The notes beneath the pieces are model-generated. The model had not been told where the DNA came from. It did no database searches and worked only from the letters and a program-made list of their open reading frames with translations. 64,000 nt of DNA from Blastopirellula sp. J2-11. GTDB taxonomy: Bacteria; Planctomycetota; Planctomycetia; Pirellulales; Pirellulaceae. This document shows, piece by piece, positions 21,299-31,179 of this stretch. Within the stretch, counting starts at the first letter, position 1. Each line of letters opens with the position of its first letter. The stretch covers positions 1,674,001 to 1,738,000 of the forward strand of contig NZ_CP097384.1 of the NCBI RefSeq assembly GCF_024584705.1. The letters are read 5' to 3'. Both the position numbers and the translations under genes were made by a program.

Positions 21299-23682
21299 AT
21301 AACGCTTTTGATCGCTGGGTCTATTGGTTTTTCGCAGGCGATGCTGCGCGCGAAGCGGATGGATTGCAATCGAGCATTCAGTGGATCGCTCCGTGGGCGC
21401 CTTGGGTGACGATCGCCATTTTGTTAGGAGGGGGCGTCCTCGTCGCATCGATCTATTACCGCGAACGGACAACCAAACAACCGTGGTACAAAGCGACGTT
21501 GGCGACGATGCGAATCGCACTGGTCGCGCTAATCTTGTTTATGTTGTACGGATTGTCGCTGCGGCCTTATCGAACCGACACGCCAGACTTGGTGATCGCA
21601 CTCGACGACTCGCAAAGCATGTCGCATGTCGATGCGCTGTCGGGCGAAGAAGCGTCGCAAGTCGAGTCCCGACTTTCCGCCGCCGGCTATCAGGAAGCGT
21701 CACGTTGGAATCAAGGACGCACGTTGTTACTTGCGGACGATTGGTTCGGCCAGTTGCAGCCGCATTATCGCTTGAAAGGTTACTTTATCGGCGATAGCGG
21801 CCGCGCCTGGAGCGGCGACGTCGAGCAATGGACCGAGATGTTAGCGTCCGCAAACGCCGATCGTCCGGCGAGTCGATTGGGAGACAGCCTAACCGAGATC
21901 TTCCAGCAACAGCGCGGGCGACCGACGGCGGCAGTGGTGTTATTGACCGATGGAATTACGACCGAAGGAAAGTCGCTCTCCGATGCGGCGGTGGTTGCGC
22001 GGCGGCGCGGCGCTCCGTTGTATGTCGTCGGATTAGGGAGTCGCCAACGTCAGTTGAACTTGCGGATTGAAGATCTCGATGTCGAACGTGCGGCGTTTGT
22101 CGGCGATCCGCTCAGTTTCAAGTTCCGCTTGGGCGCCGCCGGCATGGCAGGCAAGACCGCCCGAGTAACGCTCCGCCTGAAAGACGATCCGAAGATTTTG
22201 GCCGAAAGAACCGTGCCTGTCGCTAGTGACGAGATGACCCGGCAGTTGGACTTGCAGTTTCGTCCGACCAAAAAAGGAGATTACTCCTTTGTCGTCTCGG
22301 TGGAAGCTGGCGACGAAGAGATCGACCTGAGCGACAACGAAGCGACCGCGCAAGTCGCGGTTCGCGATGATGCGATCAAAGTGCTGCTGGTCGATTCGCA
22401 GCCGCGATTTCAATATCGTTACTTAAAAACGTTGTTCGAGCGGCAGTTGAAACCGGCTAGTTCGAGCGGTCGTCCCGAGAATGCGTTTGACCTGACTGCG
22501 ATTCTGCAAGATTCCGATATGGAATACGCCGAACAGGACGCGGTGGCGGAACGTGCTTTTCCGTCGAGCCAGGACGAGCTGTTTCAATATGATGTCATCG
22601 TGATCGGCGACGCGAACCCCGCCTTCTTAAGCCGCATCAATCTAGAACTGCTGACCAAGTTTGTGGTCGAAAAGGGAGGCGGCGTGATCTTCGTCGCCGG
22701 CGACCAGTACTTGCCTTGGCAGTATGGCGGAACGCCGTTGGCTTCGCTGTTTCCCTTTCAAATGGATGGAGCCCAGCGCCCGGCGCCGCCGCTTACCGAT
22801 TCGATTCCGGTCAAGCTGACCAACCTGGGGATGTCATCGCCGCCGCTGCAGGTTGGCTCCAATACAAGCGAAACGCTGCGACGTTGGGATTCGATCGAGC
22901 AGCTGTATTGGCTGCCGGAATTTCCGACGCTCAAACCGGGCGCGCAAGTGCTGGCGACCGCGCGCGATCGATTTGACGCCAAAGGCGAACCGATTCCGCT
23001 GTTGATGCAACAGTTTGTCGGCGGCGGCAAAGTAATGTTCTTGGCGAGCGACGATCTGTGGCGCTGGGAGCACCACGATCCTTTCTGGATGCAGTCGGTT
23101 CGGTATCTGGCGCGAGCTTCGATCTTGGGAGGCGGCTGGGGCGCCGAATTAGCCGCGAGTCGAAACGAATATGAACGAGGCGAACCGGTCCGCTTACGCG
23201 TCCGATTTTTTGATGATCGCAAAGCGCCGACCAGCGACCAGGGGGTGACCGTCATGATTGAGCAAGCAGGAGGCCGGCAACGGCGCATCTCATTGGCTCG
23301 CGCATCGGGAAGCCGCGATACATTTGAAGCCGCGATCAGCGACTTGCCGGAAGGGGAGTATCGGGCTTGGATCGCCGAACCGATCATCTCAGACGCGACC
23401 GAGCAGGCGGCGACTAGCTTTCGTATCGAAGCGACCGCCGGCGAAATGGCGCGATTGGCCGCTGATTTTGGCGAACTACGCGCTGCTGCGACGGCGGCCG
23501 GCGGAAAATTTTACACTTTTTCGGACGCGACGCAGTTGTTGAAAGACTTGCCTCCAGGGCGACAAGTCCGCATCGAGACGCTCTCGCCGATTCCGGTTTG
23601 GAATTCCTGGAAACTAGCGACCCTGTTTGTCAGTCTCATTATTGGGGAATGGCTGTTACGGAAGCGCGGAGGGATGCTCTAA
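21295..23682 (+). CDS. membrane vWA / glutamine-amidotransferase-like protein
   Basis: 795 residues. Two N-terminal helices (about 36-55 and 70-88) and one near the C-terminus flank a large domain. A vWA fold with DDSQS MIDAS at about 103-107 is followed by a beta-sandwich and a class-I glutamine-amidotransferase-like fold (IKVLLVDSQPRFQYRYL onward, with EKGGGVIFVAGD), probably non-catalytic since no Cys-His pair is evident. Similar to large planctomycete BatB/YfaS-like companions of MoxR. It overlaps the preceding gene by four bases. Confidence 0.82.
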   Translation: MNNAFDRWVYWFFAGDAAREADGLQSSIQWIAPWAPWVTIAILLGGGVLVASIYYRERTTKQPWYKATLATMRIALVALILFMLYGLSLRPYRTDTPDLVIALDDSQSMSHVDALSGEEASQVESRLSAAGYQEASRWNQGRTLLLADDWFGQLQPHYRLKGYFIGDSGRAWSGDVEQWTEMLASANADRPASRLGDSLTEIFQQQRGRPTAAVVLLTDGITTEGKSLSDAAVVARRRGAPLYVVGLGSRQRQLNLRIEDLDVERAAFVGDPLSFKFRLGAAGMAGKTARVTLRLKDDPKILAERTVPVASDEMTRQLDLQFRPTKKGDYSFVVSVEAGDEEIDLSDNEATAQVAVRDDAIKVLLVDSQPRFQYRYLKTLFERQLKPASSSGRPENAFDLTAILQDSDMEYAEQDAVAERAFPSSQDELFQYDVIVIGDANPAFLSRINLELLTKFVVEKGGGVIFVAGDQYLPWQYGGTPLASLFPFQMDGAQRPAPPLTDSIPVKLTNLGMSSPPLQVGSNTSETLRRWDSIEQLYWLPEFPTLKPGAQVLATARDRFDAKGEPIPLLMQQFVGGGKVMFLASDDLWRWEHHDPFWMQSVRYLARASILGGGWGAELAASRNEYERGEPVRLRVRFFDDRKAPTSDQGVTVMIEQAGGRQRRISLARASGSRDTFEAAISDLPEGEYRAWIAEPIISDATEQAATSFRIEATAGEMARLAADFGELRAAATAAGGKFYTFSDATQLLKDLPPGRQVRIETLSPIPVWNSWKLATLFVSLIIGEWLLRKRGGML

Positions 23683-23767
23683 CGGCAGTCTGCGGCGTTT
23701 TCGACTGGAAGCCGCCGCCCAAAGCCCGGTATAGTGAAGGCAAAGTTCGTTAAACCATCGATAAGAC

Positions 23768-26700
23768 ATGAAGCACCCGATCGTTACGCAAGTAGAACGC
23801 ATTCGGAACCGCGCCGTACGGCTCGTTCGTTGGCGTGCGCTCTTCTGGTGCGTTGCGGCGCTGCTGGGCGTCCTTGGCGGCGTCGCGCTGCTTGACTATC
23901 TGGTCCATAGTGAAGAGCCGGGCACGCGCTATTTCTTTTCGATCGCCGCTTGGGTCAGTTGCCTGGCGGTGGCGATTTATTTTTTGCGAACCGCTTGGAG
24001 TTGGCGACCCGATTTGTTGGCGACAGCGCGGCGGATCGAAGCGTTCTTTCCTCAGTTTCGTGAGCGACTTTCGAGCTCGCTTGAGTTTCTCGAAAGCGGA
24101 ACCGCAACCGGTTCGTTGGCGCTGCAGCGGAATGTGATCGCTGAAACCGAAGCGGAACTGCAAAGTTATGATCTCGACGCAGCGATCAACCGCGACCTCT
24201 ACAAAAAAGGGGCGCTCGTCGCGATCGCGGCGATCGCCATCGCGTCCATTCTGGCGGTCGCGGCGCCTCGCTATGCTCGGATCGCGATGACTCGCTTGGC
24301 GGCGCCTTGGGGCGACGCGCAATGGCCGCGCGTCAATCAGTTGCAGTTCGTCCATCCGCCCAACACGGTTGCGGTGGGAGAAAGCGTTACGTTGGAGGTG
24401 ATCGACGGCGGTGGAGAATTGCCAGAGGGAGTGACTTTGCAAGTCGATCGAGGGGATCGAATCGAGTCGTTGCCGATGGAATTTGATTTCGCCAAATCGC
24501 TGATGAAACGAACGTTGTCGAACGTCACTTCCGATCTGCGTTATCGCGCCTATGGAGGCGATGACGAAGCGATGCAATGGCGAACCCTCAAAGCAGTCAA
24601 TCCTCCGCAGATCGTCGACATTCAAGTCACGGTCGCACCGCCTGAGTACGCCGAGTGGGAGAGCGTCGCGTCGCCGCGCGTGATCTTGGCGCTGCAAGGA
24701 TCGCAAATTCATCTTCAAGGGCGCGTCGATCAACCGATCGAAAAAGCGCGACTCTACTTTGAAAGCTCCGTTGGTCGACGCACGATTCCGCTGGCGGTAG
24801 GCGGGGATCATCTGTCGTTGGCGAGTGATCCCGCCGAACCTTTCGAGCTGACCGCGTCCGGCGTTTATTGGCTGGAAGTCGAAACCGCCAGCGGATTGGT
24901 TCGGACCGAAAGAGATCGATTTCAAGCGCGGGCCGTGCCAGACAAGCCGCCAGAGTTGGTATGGCGAAGACCCGCAGAAAACATCTTTGTGACGCCGACC
25001 GCTACGATCGACATTGCCGCCGAAGTCTCTGATGATCTGGGGCTCCAGCGGGTGCTGTTGCGATTTATGAATTTGCGTGCGACCGACGCTGGCGCAGCCG
25101 AAATTCCAATGTGGCAGGCGCCTGAGGATGCGCCGCGAGCGGCATCGCTCGAGTCAATCAGCGCCAATCCCTTGCCGCCTGTATTGCTGCAGCATGATTG
25201 GCCGTTGGCTCAACTGGAAGGACTTCAGCCGGGCGATGTTCTGGAAGCGACGCTGGTCGCCTACGATCGGAAACCGCAAGAAGGCGTGAGCCTGCCGCGT
25301 CGCATTTCGATCGTCACGCCGGAACAGATGGAAGAACGCATCGTCGCGATGCAGCGTCGGTTGATCACGCAACTGGGCGAAGCGACTCAGGCGCAAGCGG
25401 AAGCGCGCAGCGAAACGTCGGCGGTCGAAATCGCCGCCGCCGAAGGGAAACCGCTGGGCCCGCAAGATCGCTCGCGTCTGCAAAACGCCGAGTTGCGTCA
25501 GCGGCGCGTCCGTCGCGAAATCTCGGATCCCAAGTCGGGCGTCACCGCCCAGATCGAGAAGATCGAGCGAGAAATCGAGCAAAACGGAATCGACGACACC
25601 GATACCCAGCAACAACTCGCGGCGCTCAAAGAGCGAACCGAACAATTGGCCGGCCGAGAATTGGCGAGTATCGAAAATACGCTGGGAGAAGCGAAACGAG
25701 ACATCGAACTGAAAGAGAACTCCTCGCCAGCAGAACGTGCCGCCCAAGCAGCCGAGATGCGCAGCAAGCTATCGGAAACGGTGGAGAAACAGCGTGACGC
25801 CGAGCGCCAGCTAGAAGAGATGATCGCCGGGCTCTCGCAATGGGACACCTACCGACGCTTCGCACTCGACTTGCGGGGGCTGCGTGAACGTCAACAAGAC
25901 TTACAAGAGCGAACGCAAGCCGAACAAGCGGCGACGATTGGCAAAACGCCCGAGTCGCTGGATCCGGCTGAACGTTCCGAGCGAAAAAGGTTGGCGACCG
26001 ACCAAGCCGACCTGGCGAATCAGTTGGATCGAATTCAATCGCGCATGCGGGAGATGGAGCAGCAGCTCGCTGCTAGTGAACCCGCGGCGGCCGAAACGTT
26101 AAAAGACGCGATCCAACAGCAGCGGCAAGAAGCGATTTCGCAAAAAATGCGCTCCGCAGGCGCCCAGCTGGCGCAAAATCAACTCGGCGAAGCTGCGACC
26201 TCCCAATCGGAAGTCGATCAACAATTGGGCGAGATGCTCGACATCTTGAATAATCGGCGCGAAAACCGCTTAAAGCAACTCTCGGAAAAATTGAAAGAGG
26301 CGGAACAAGAGCTGCGAGAATTGACGACCAAGCAAAAAGGGCTAGAAGACAAACTGAAGCAAGCGGCCAAGAACCCTGACGCTGGACAACGTGGCCGACA
26401 ACTGGAGAAGCTGGCGGCGGAAGCCGCGAACCTGCAAGCCGAAGCGGAACGACTCGCGCGGAAGCTTGAGCGACTGCGAGCCGAGAAAGCGGCCGACTCG
26501 GTGCGAGATGCGGCGCAAAAGCTGCAAAAAGCGGCGGAGCAAGCGAACAATGACGATGCTGCCGCCGCGCTGGAAGAGCAGGATCAGGCGCAACGCGATC
26601 TCGAACAAGCGCAGCAAGAGTTAGCCGACAAACAAAAGCAAGTCGAGAAAGACCTCGCAGAAGAACAATCGCAACGTTTACGACAGTCGATCGAGTCGAT

Positions 26701-27388
26701 GGTGACCCAGCAGAAAACGGTGGTCCGCGAGATCGAACGGCTCCGCGAAATCGTTGGCGAGCGCACTCTGACCGAAGCCCAAATCCAATCGATCCGGTTG
26801 GTCTCGCAGTTGCAAAAAGGGTTGATGGGAGAAACCGCAGATTTTGCGCGTTCGATTTCTAAAGCGGCGGTATTCCATCTGTCGTTGACGACGGCGGCTG
26901 ATTTGATGCGGGAAACGGCTCGCGGTTTGGATGCTCGCGATTTGTCCGACGCGACGCAGCGAACCGCGGATCAATCTGCGATGCGGCTCGAACAATTGCT
27001 TGCGGCGCTCGACGAAAGCGATGCGGAAGGGAAACAGCCGCAAGAAGGGGATCAGGGGCAACAACCGGGCCAACAGCAAGGCGAGCAACCAGGGGGCAAC
27101 CAAGATGGGATTAGTCAGATCGCCCAACTCAAGCTGTTAAAACTGATGCAGCAAGGGCTGAACGACCTGACCACGCAGGCGGCCGCTCGGTTGCAAAAAG
27201 AATCTCCCCCCTCTGTCGAACTGGAAATAGAATTGGCTCGCTTGGCGAAAGAGCAAGGCGAACTGGCTGAATTGGCGTTAGAATTAACAGAGCCTGCCAA
27301 GGAAGATATCTTTCAGATCGACGATGTAGAGAAAGAGTCGGCTGGCGAACCCGCGATCGATCCGAACGCCGAGGTAGAGAAACAGTGA
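23768..27388 (+). CDS. giant membrane coiled-coil protein (DUF4175-like)
   Basis: 1206 residues. Membrane segments lie near 25-45, 55-75 and 155-175, then about 350 residues of beta-sandwich-like sequence (EVSDDLGLQRVLLRF resembles DUF4175-type domains). From about 530 to 1000 it is almost continuous Glu/Gln/Lys/Arg coiled coil (for example QLSEKLKEAEQELRELTTKQ). The tail has a Gly/Gln-rich spacer (QEGDQGQQPGQQQGEQPGG) and a final helix. The assignment to DUF4175 is by resemblance. It sits in the MoxR operon; the long coiled coil suggests an envelope-spanning rod or scaffold (inference). Confidence 0.82.
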   Translation: MKHPIVTQVERIRNRAVRLVRWRALFWCVAALLGVLGGVALLDYLVHSEEPGTRYFFSIAAWVSCLAVAIYFLRTAWSWRPDLLATARRIEAFFPQFRERLSSSLEFLESGTATGSLALQRNVIAETEAELQSYDLDAAINRDLYKKGALVAIAAIAIASILAVAAPRYARIAMTRLAAPWGDAQWPRVNQLQFVHPPNTVAVGESVTLEVIDGGGELPEGVTLQVDRGDRIESLPMEFDFAKSLMKRTLSNVTSDLRYRAYGGDDEAMQWRTLKAVNPPQIVDIQVTVAPPEYAEWESVASPRVILALQGSQIHLQGRVDQPIEKARLYFESSVGRRTIPLAVGGDHLSLASDPAEPFELTASGVYWLEVETASGLVRTERDRFQARAVPDKPPELVWRRPAENIFVTPTATIDIAAEVSDDLGLQRVLLRFMNLRATDAGAAEIPMWQAPEDAPRAASLESISANPLPPVLLQHDWPLAQLEGLQPGDVLEATLVAYDRKPQEGVSLPRRISIVTPEQMEERIVAMQRRLITQLGEATQAQAEARSETSAVEIAAAEGKPLGPQDRSRLQNAELRQRRVRREISDPKSGVTAQIEKIEREIEQNGIDDTDTQQQLAALKERTEQLAGRELASIENTLGEAKRDIELKENSSPAERAAQAAEMRSKLSETVEKQRDAERQLEEMIAGLSQWDTYRRFALDLRGLRERQQDLQERTQAEQAATIGKTPESLDPAERSERKRLATDQADLANQLDRIQSRMREMEQQLAASEPAAAETLKDAIQQQRQEAISQKMRSAGAQLAQNQLGEAATSQSEVDQQLGEMLDILNNRRENRLKQLSEKLKEAEQELRELTTKQKGLEDKLKQAAKNPDAGQRGRQLEKLAAEAANLQAEAERLARKLERLRAEKAADSVRDAAQKLQKAAEQANNDDAAAALEEQDQAQRDLEQAQQELADKQKQVEKDLAEEQSQRLRQSIESMVTQQKTVVREIERLREIVGERTLTEAQIQSIRLVSQLQKGLMGETADFARSISKAAVFHLSLTTAADLMRETARGLDARDLSDATQRTADQSAMRLEQLLAALDESDAEGKQPQEGDQGQQPGQQQGEQPGGNQDGISQIAQLKLLKLMQQGLNDLTTQAAARLQKESPPSVELEIELARLAKEQGELAELALELTEPAKEDIFQIDDVEKESAGEPAIDPNAEVEKQ

Positions 27389-28200
27389 TCCGAATCTTCA
27401 CGATACTCACCGCTTGCACGCTTTTCGCCATCGCTATGCCGCTGGTCGCGGATGATGCGACGGATCAAGCGACCCTCGATCAACAGTTGTTGGAAGGACT
27501 CGGCGAAGATTTGTTCGACGGTCTGGAAATTCCCGACGCGCTGCCGCCAAAGTCAGGTGACCCTGCTATCACCGGCGAAAAAGATACGACCAGACCCACC
27601 GAAGGAGGATCTGTGCCCGATGTTGTGGGCCAACCTGATGGCGAAGATCTGGGCTTAGGCCCCGAGAATCCGCTCGTCAACATCGGGCGACAGATGCAAA
27701 CGGTGCAAGATCGCATTGGGCAAGGTCAGGCCGAAGACAATACGCTCGCGTTGCAGCGTTCGATCATCGAGCAGTTGAACGATTTGATCGATCAAGCCAA
27801 CCAGCAGCAACAGCAGCAGCAAAGCCAACAACAAAATCAGCAACAGCAACAGCAACAAAACCAACAACAGCAGCAGTCGCAACAGCAAGGTCAGCAGCAG
27901 CCGCAAAATGGGGGTTCGCAACCGCAGCCGCAAGAGGGCGAAGGCGAAGAGCAGATGTCGCAGCAGCAGCGTGAAAATGAGCAAGCCAACGACAGTAGCG
28001 ACCAGGTGCAAGATCGTGAATACCAACTGTTGCCGCTCGAAGCGCGCGGCGCGTTGATCAAAGAAGTCTGGGGACAATTGCCTGAACGCGTTCGACAACA
28101 ATTGCAGAATGCGTCGGTCGAGAAATTCCTGCCAAAATACGAACGCCTGACGGAAGAATATTTCCGTCGTCTGGCGGAACAGGAGCAAGAAGGTCGATGA
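27385..28200 (+). CDS. secreted glutamine-rich low-complexity protein
   Basis: 271 residues from GTG 27385, overlapping the previous stop by four bases. A signal peptide (MIRIFTILTACTLFAIAMPLVA) is followed by an acidic region, then a Gln/Asn tract of about 55 residues with long Q runs (about 140-190), then a conserved-looking C-terminal domain (LLPLEARGALIKEVWGQLPERVRQQL). The C-terminal domain matches the type that ends many planctomycete MoxR-operon proteins, to my recollection; the family is not named. The Q tract echoes the Q-rich tail of its neighbour. Confidence 0.75.
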   Translation: MIRIFTILTACTLFAIAMPLVADDATDQATLDQQLLEGLGEDLFDGLEIPDALPPKSGDPAITGEKDTTRPTEGGSVPDVVGQPDGEDLGLGPENPLVNIGRQMQTVQDRIGQGQAEDNTLALQRSIIEQLNDLIDQANQQQQQQQSQQQNQQQQQQQNQQQQQSQQQGQQQPQNGGSQPQPQEGEGEEQMSQQQRENEQANDSSDQVQDREYQLLPLEARGALIKEVWGQLPERVRQQLQNASVEKFLPKYERLTEEYFRRLAEQEQEGR

Positions 28201-28249
28201 GCCGCAGCTTCTCGAACCGCCATTTGGCCGTCGATCCTAGGGAGAGGTC

Positions 28250-29311
28250 ATGACGAGATCCAGCCGACGACAGTTTCTAACAGCGCTGGCCGCCGCGCCG
28301 CTCGCGGTAAGTGCGCGGCGTTGTCTTGCGCAGGTCGAGCCGGAGTTGTCGCGCTCGGCGGAGATGGTCACGCCGGAAGCCCGCGCCGCGATTGACGCTG
28401 GTTTGCGTTATCTAGCCGATCGCCAGATCAAAGATGGTCGTGCTCGCGGCGCCTATGGATTTGACGGATATCGAGCCAACACGGCGGTTGTCGCGTTGTC
28501 GGGGATGGCCTTTATGTCGCATGGCAGTTCGCCGGGACGGGGGCCGTACGGACAAAATATTGACTACTGCATCGAGTACATTCTCGCGAATTCGCAAGAG
28601 GGCGGCTTTATTGCGATCCCCGGCGCTGCGACGCATGGTCCGATGTATGGTCATGGTTTCGCGACGCTGTTTTTGGCCGAAGTTTACGGCATGTCGTCCG
28701 ACTCGACGGTGCGCGAGAAGCTGGTCGATGCGATCAAGTTGATCGTCGATACGCAAAACATCGAAGGCGGCTGGCGGTATGAACCGGTCCGGCAGGACGC
28801 CGACATCTCGGTCACCGTTTGTCAGATGATGGCCCTGCGCGCCGCTCGCAACGCAGGCATTTATGTGCCGAATGAAACGGTCGATCGTTGCGTCGACTAT
28901 GTGAAACGGAGTCAAAATCCGGACGGCGGATTCATGTACATGCTGCAAAGCGGGGGGCCTAGCGCGTTTCCCCGGTCGGCCGCCGGAGTCGTCGCGATGA
29001 ACAGCGCCGGCATCTATTCGGGGGAAGAAGTCGATCGCGGCATGCAGTATTTGGTGGAAAATCTCCAGAACCCGCGTGAGATCCGCAGCAACAGCCACTT
29101 CTTCTACGGGCAATATTACGCTTCCCAGGCGTTTTGGCATGCAGGCGACGCGCTGTGGCGCCAGTACTACCCCGTCGTGCGCGAGTATCTGCTCAGTCGG
29201 CAGACCGCTGGCGGATATTGGCCTGACTTTATTTGTCCTGAATATGGGACGGCGATGGCCTGCATCGTGCTGCAAATGCCCAACAACTATTTGCCGATCT
29301 TCCAGCGATAG
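28250..29311 (+). CDS. Tat-exported squalene-cyclase/prenyltransferase-repeat protein
   Basis: 353 residues. Twin-Arg signal SRRQFLTALAAAPL at the N-terminus. An alpha/alpha-toroid repeat pattern follows: ALRYLADRQ, NSQEGGF, DTQNIEGGWRYEP, KRSQNPDGGFMYM, SRQTAGGYWPDF, typical of the prenyltransferase/squalene-oxidase repeat fold. The catalytic DxDD of true squalene cyclases is absent, so a binding role is more likely than terpene chemistry. GGGAGAGG precedes the ATG. It is co-directional with, and 49 bases after, the MoxR run. Confidence 0.82.
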   Translation: MTRSSRRQFLTALAAAPLAVSARRCLAQVEPELSRSAEMVTPEARAAIDAGLRYLADRQIKDGRARGAYGFDGYRANTAVVALSGMAFMSHGSSPGRGPYGQNIDYCIEYILANSQEGGFIAIPGAATHGPMYGHGFATLFLAEVYGMSSDSTVREKLVDAIKLIVDTQNIEGGWRYEPVRQDADISVTVCQMMALRAARNAGIYVPNETVDRCVDYVKRSQNPDGGFMYMLQSGGPSAFPRSAAGVVAMNSAGIYSGEEVDRGMQYLVENLQNPREIRSNSHFFYGQYYASQAFWHAGDALWRQYYPVVREYLLSRQTAGGYWPDFICPEYGTAMACIVLQMPNNYLPIFQR

Positions 29312-29317
29312 GCGCTC

Positions 29318-30523
29318 ATGTCTCGTCTCTGTCTACCTTTTTTTACGGTCATCCTGGCCGCCGCTCCGCAGTTGGTCTTGGCCCAACGGACGCTGCTTGA
29401 GCTTGGGCAAGTTCGCCGTGACGCTCAACTTACTGCGATCGATGGAGACCAGTGGATTTTCGCGATCGACGGCGAAAAGGAGACGATCGCTAGTTCGAAA
29501 ATCATCTGCTTTGGGGCGCCGGCGGCCGTTGTGAAAACGCCGCTGATCGTGCTGCATGGCGGAGGGCGAATCGTGCTGCAAGATATCGCGCTAGCACGAC
29601 GCGAACTGGTCGGGTTTCCGACCAAAGCATTTGACGAGGTGAAGCTGCCGCTGCGGCTCATTCGCGGCATCGCTTTTCGGCTGCCGCTGGACGAAGTAAA
29701 ACGGCAATCCTTGTTTGATCGTATCAACAACTATACAGGCATCGATGATCAGTTGCTGCTCGAAAACGGCGATGTGATCTCGGGTCTCGTCGCGTCGGTC
29801 AAATCGGAATCGATTCAGCTAGAAACGTCGACCGATTCGTTAGCGGTCGATCGGACGCGGGTTGCGGCGATCTTGTTTGCTCCGAATCTGACGCCCAACT
29901 CGGGAGTGTCCATGGATAGCTGGATCGGAATGAGCGACGGCTCGTTGCTGCCGGTTCGCAAGCTGGCGCTCTCCGCGAAAAGCATGTCGGCTGAAGTGGC
30001 CCGCGATGTCGTCCTGCAATCGATTCCCGGGGCCCGCTTGCAGCGAGATTTGGTTTACGCCGCTCCGATCTCGAAGCAGGTGATGTATCTCTCGGATATG
30101 CCGCAGCTTCAAGACAAGCAGATTTCGTTTCTGACGACGCAGTGGAGTTTCCAACGCGACCGAAACGTCATGGGGGGGGAACTGGCTGTAGAGGGAGTCG
30201 TCTATCGCAAAGGGCTGGGCGTGCATAGCACATCGCGGTTGGCGGCTCCGGTTCCGCAAGGATTTCAGCGATTTGCGGCCGAGATCGCCGTCGATGGAAC
30301 AGCGGGAGACGAAGGGAGCGTTCGCTTTCGCGTCTATCTGGCCGGCGCCGACGGCGCTTGGAAATCGGCCTATCAAAGCGAGATCATCCGCGGCGGCATG
30401 CCGCCAGAGCCGATCGACGTACCGCTAGATGGCGCGACCGCAATCGCATTGATGGTTGATTTTGCGGATCGTGGCGATGTAAAAGATCGGGCCGATTGGC
30501 TATCGGCCCGCTTTGAGAAATAG
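29318..30523 (+). CDS. secreted NPCBM-domain protein
   Basis: 401 residues with a signal peptide (LCLPFFTVILAAAPQLVLA). The C-terminal 130 residues form an NPCBM/NEW2-type carbohydrate-binding domain: GVVYRKGLGVHSTSRLAAPV, FAAEIAVDGTAGDEGSVRFRV, ALMVDFADRGDVKDRADWLSA. The middle has beta-rich sequence with LLENGDVISGLV repeats. It is likely a cell-surface sugar-binding protein. It starts six bases after the previous stop and ends the run. Confidence 0.82.
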   Translation: MSRLCLPFFTVILAAAPQLVLAQRTLLELGQVRRDAQLTAIDGDQWIFAIDGEKETIASSKIICFGAPAAVVKTPLIVLHGGGRIVLQDIALARRELVGFPTKAFDEVKLPLRLIRGIAFRLPLDEVKRQSLFDRINNYTGIDDQLLLENGDVISGLVASVKSESIQLETSTDSLAVDRTRVAAILFAPNLTPNSGVSMDSWIGMSDGSLLPVRKLALSAKSMSAEVARDVVLQSIPGARLQRDLVYAAPISKQVMYLSDMPQLQDKQISFLTTQWSFQRDRNVMGGELAVEGVVYRKGLGVHSTSRLAAPVPQGFQRFAAEIAVDGTAGDEGSVRFRVYLAGADGAWKSAYQSEIIRGGMPPEPIDVPLDGATAIALMVDFADRGDVKDRADWLSARFEK

Positions 30524-30533
30524 GGGAGTCTGT

Positions 30534-31040
30534 TCAGCGCTTGTTGGCGGGGATCAGAAAACTCATGTGATGCTGGCAGTGCCAGAGATGGAACTTGCGC
30601 CATTCCTCTGTGGTTAACTTGCCAAAGATCGGCGACTCGACGAACTCGACGTTCTCGTCACTGATCCTGGCGATGGCTTGCTCTAGTTCGGCCAAGCGGA
30701 TTTCATCGTCGGCGTTTGCGGATGGAAGGGTTGATTTGGGCGCGCTGGCCTTCATTTTGATGACGCCCCCCTTCAAGATTGTCGGCAGCACCAACATGCG
30801 GATCAACGGCTTCGCGATCGGCATCCAGAAGGGCGCCGGATCTTTGAATCCGTCGATCGATTGATCCATGCCGGCGGCGAGATGCTGGCAGATTTGTCCC
30901 AGATTCCATTGGCCGACATGGTGATAACCAACCACGGTCAGCCGGCGACATTCGTCAATCACATCCGTCAAGTTCTCAAAGACTACCTCGCGACGTTTCG
31001 TCGTCCCGACGTCGTCGCTTCCGCTGTTTCTCACAATCAT
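30534..31040 (-). CDS. DUF1569 protein (DinB-like fold)
   Basis: 168 residues from ATG 31040, with AAAAGG nine bases upstream on the minus strand; longer frames are possible. Conserved histidines in YHHVGQWNLGQICQHLAAGMD and WRKFHLWHCQHHMSFL are the DUF1569/DinB-type metal-binding pattern. Members of the DinB superfamily include metal-dependent thiol transferases, but no substrate can be assigned here. It converges with the NPCBM gene and is separated from eboB by a terminator. Confidence 0.78.
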   Translation of the reverse strand: MIVRNSGSDDVGTTKRREVVFENLTDVIDECRRLTVVGYHHVGQWNLGQICQHLAAGMDQSIDGFKDPAPFWMPIAKPLIRMLVLPTILKGGVIKMKASAPKSTLPSANADDEIRLAELEQAIARISDENVEFVESPIFGKLTTEEWRKFHLWHCQHHMSFLIPANKR

Positions 31041-31094
31041 GCTCCCCATCCTTTTCTTAAGGATCCGCGCGCGATCATTTAGTGCATAAAAACC

Positions 31095-31132
31095 AAAAAA
31101 AAGGCCGATGTCGCACTGCTGCGACATCGGCC
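31095..31132 (-). terminator. rho-independent terminator of the eboA-eboB unit
   Basis: A perfect 13-bp stem (31103-31115 with 31120-31132) has a CTGC loop; on the minus strand it is followed by eight T residues. It lies about 50 bases after the eboB stop and before the DUF1569 gene, so it ends the eboAB transcript. Confidence 0.85.
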
Positions 31133-31179
31133 TCTTCTCGAATCTCGTATTGTAGATCTACTTAGCGAGTTCCGGTTCG

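Noticed and set aside
23750-24925. 391-codon minus-strand frame
   Set aside because: It lies antisense to the coiled-coil protein gene and has the Arg/His/Gln-rich composition typical of shadow frames in GC-rich DNA.
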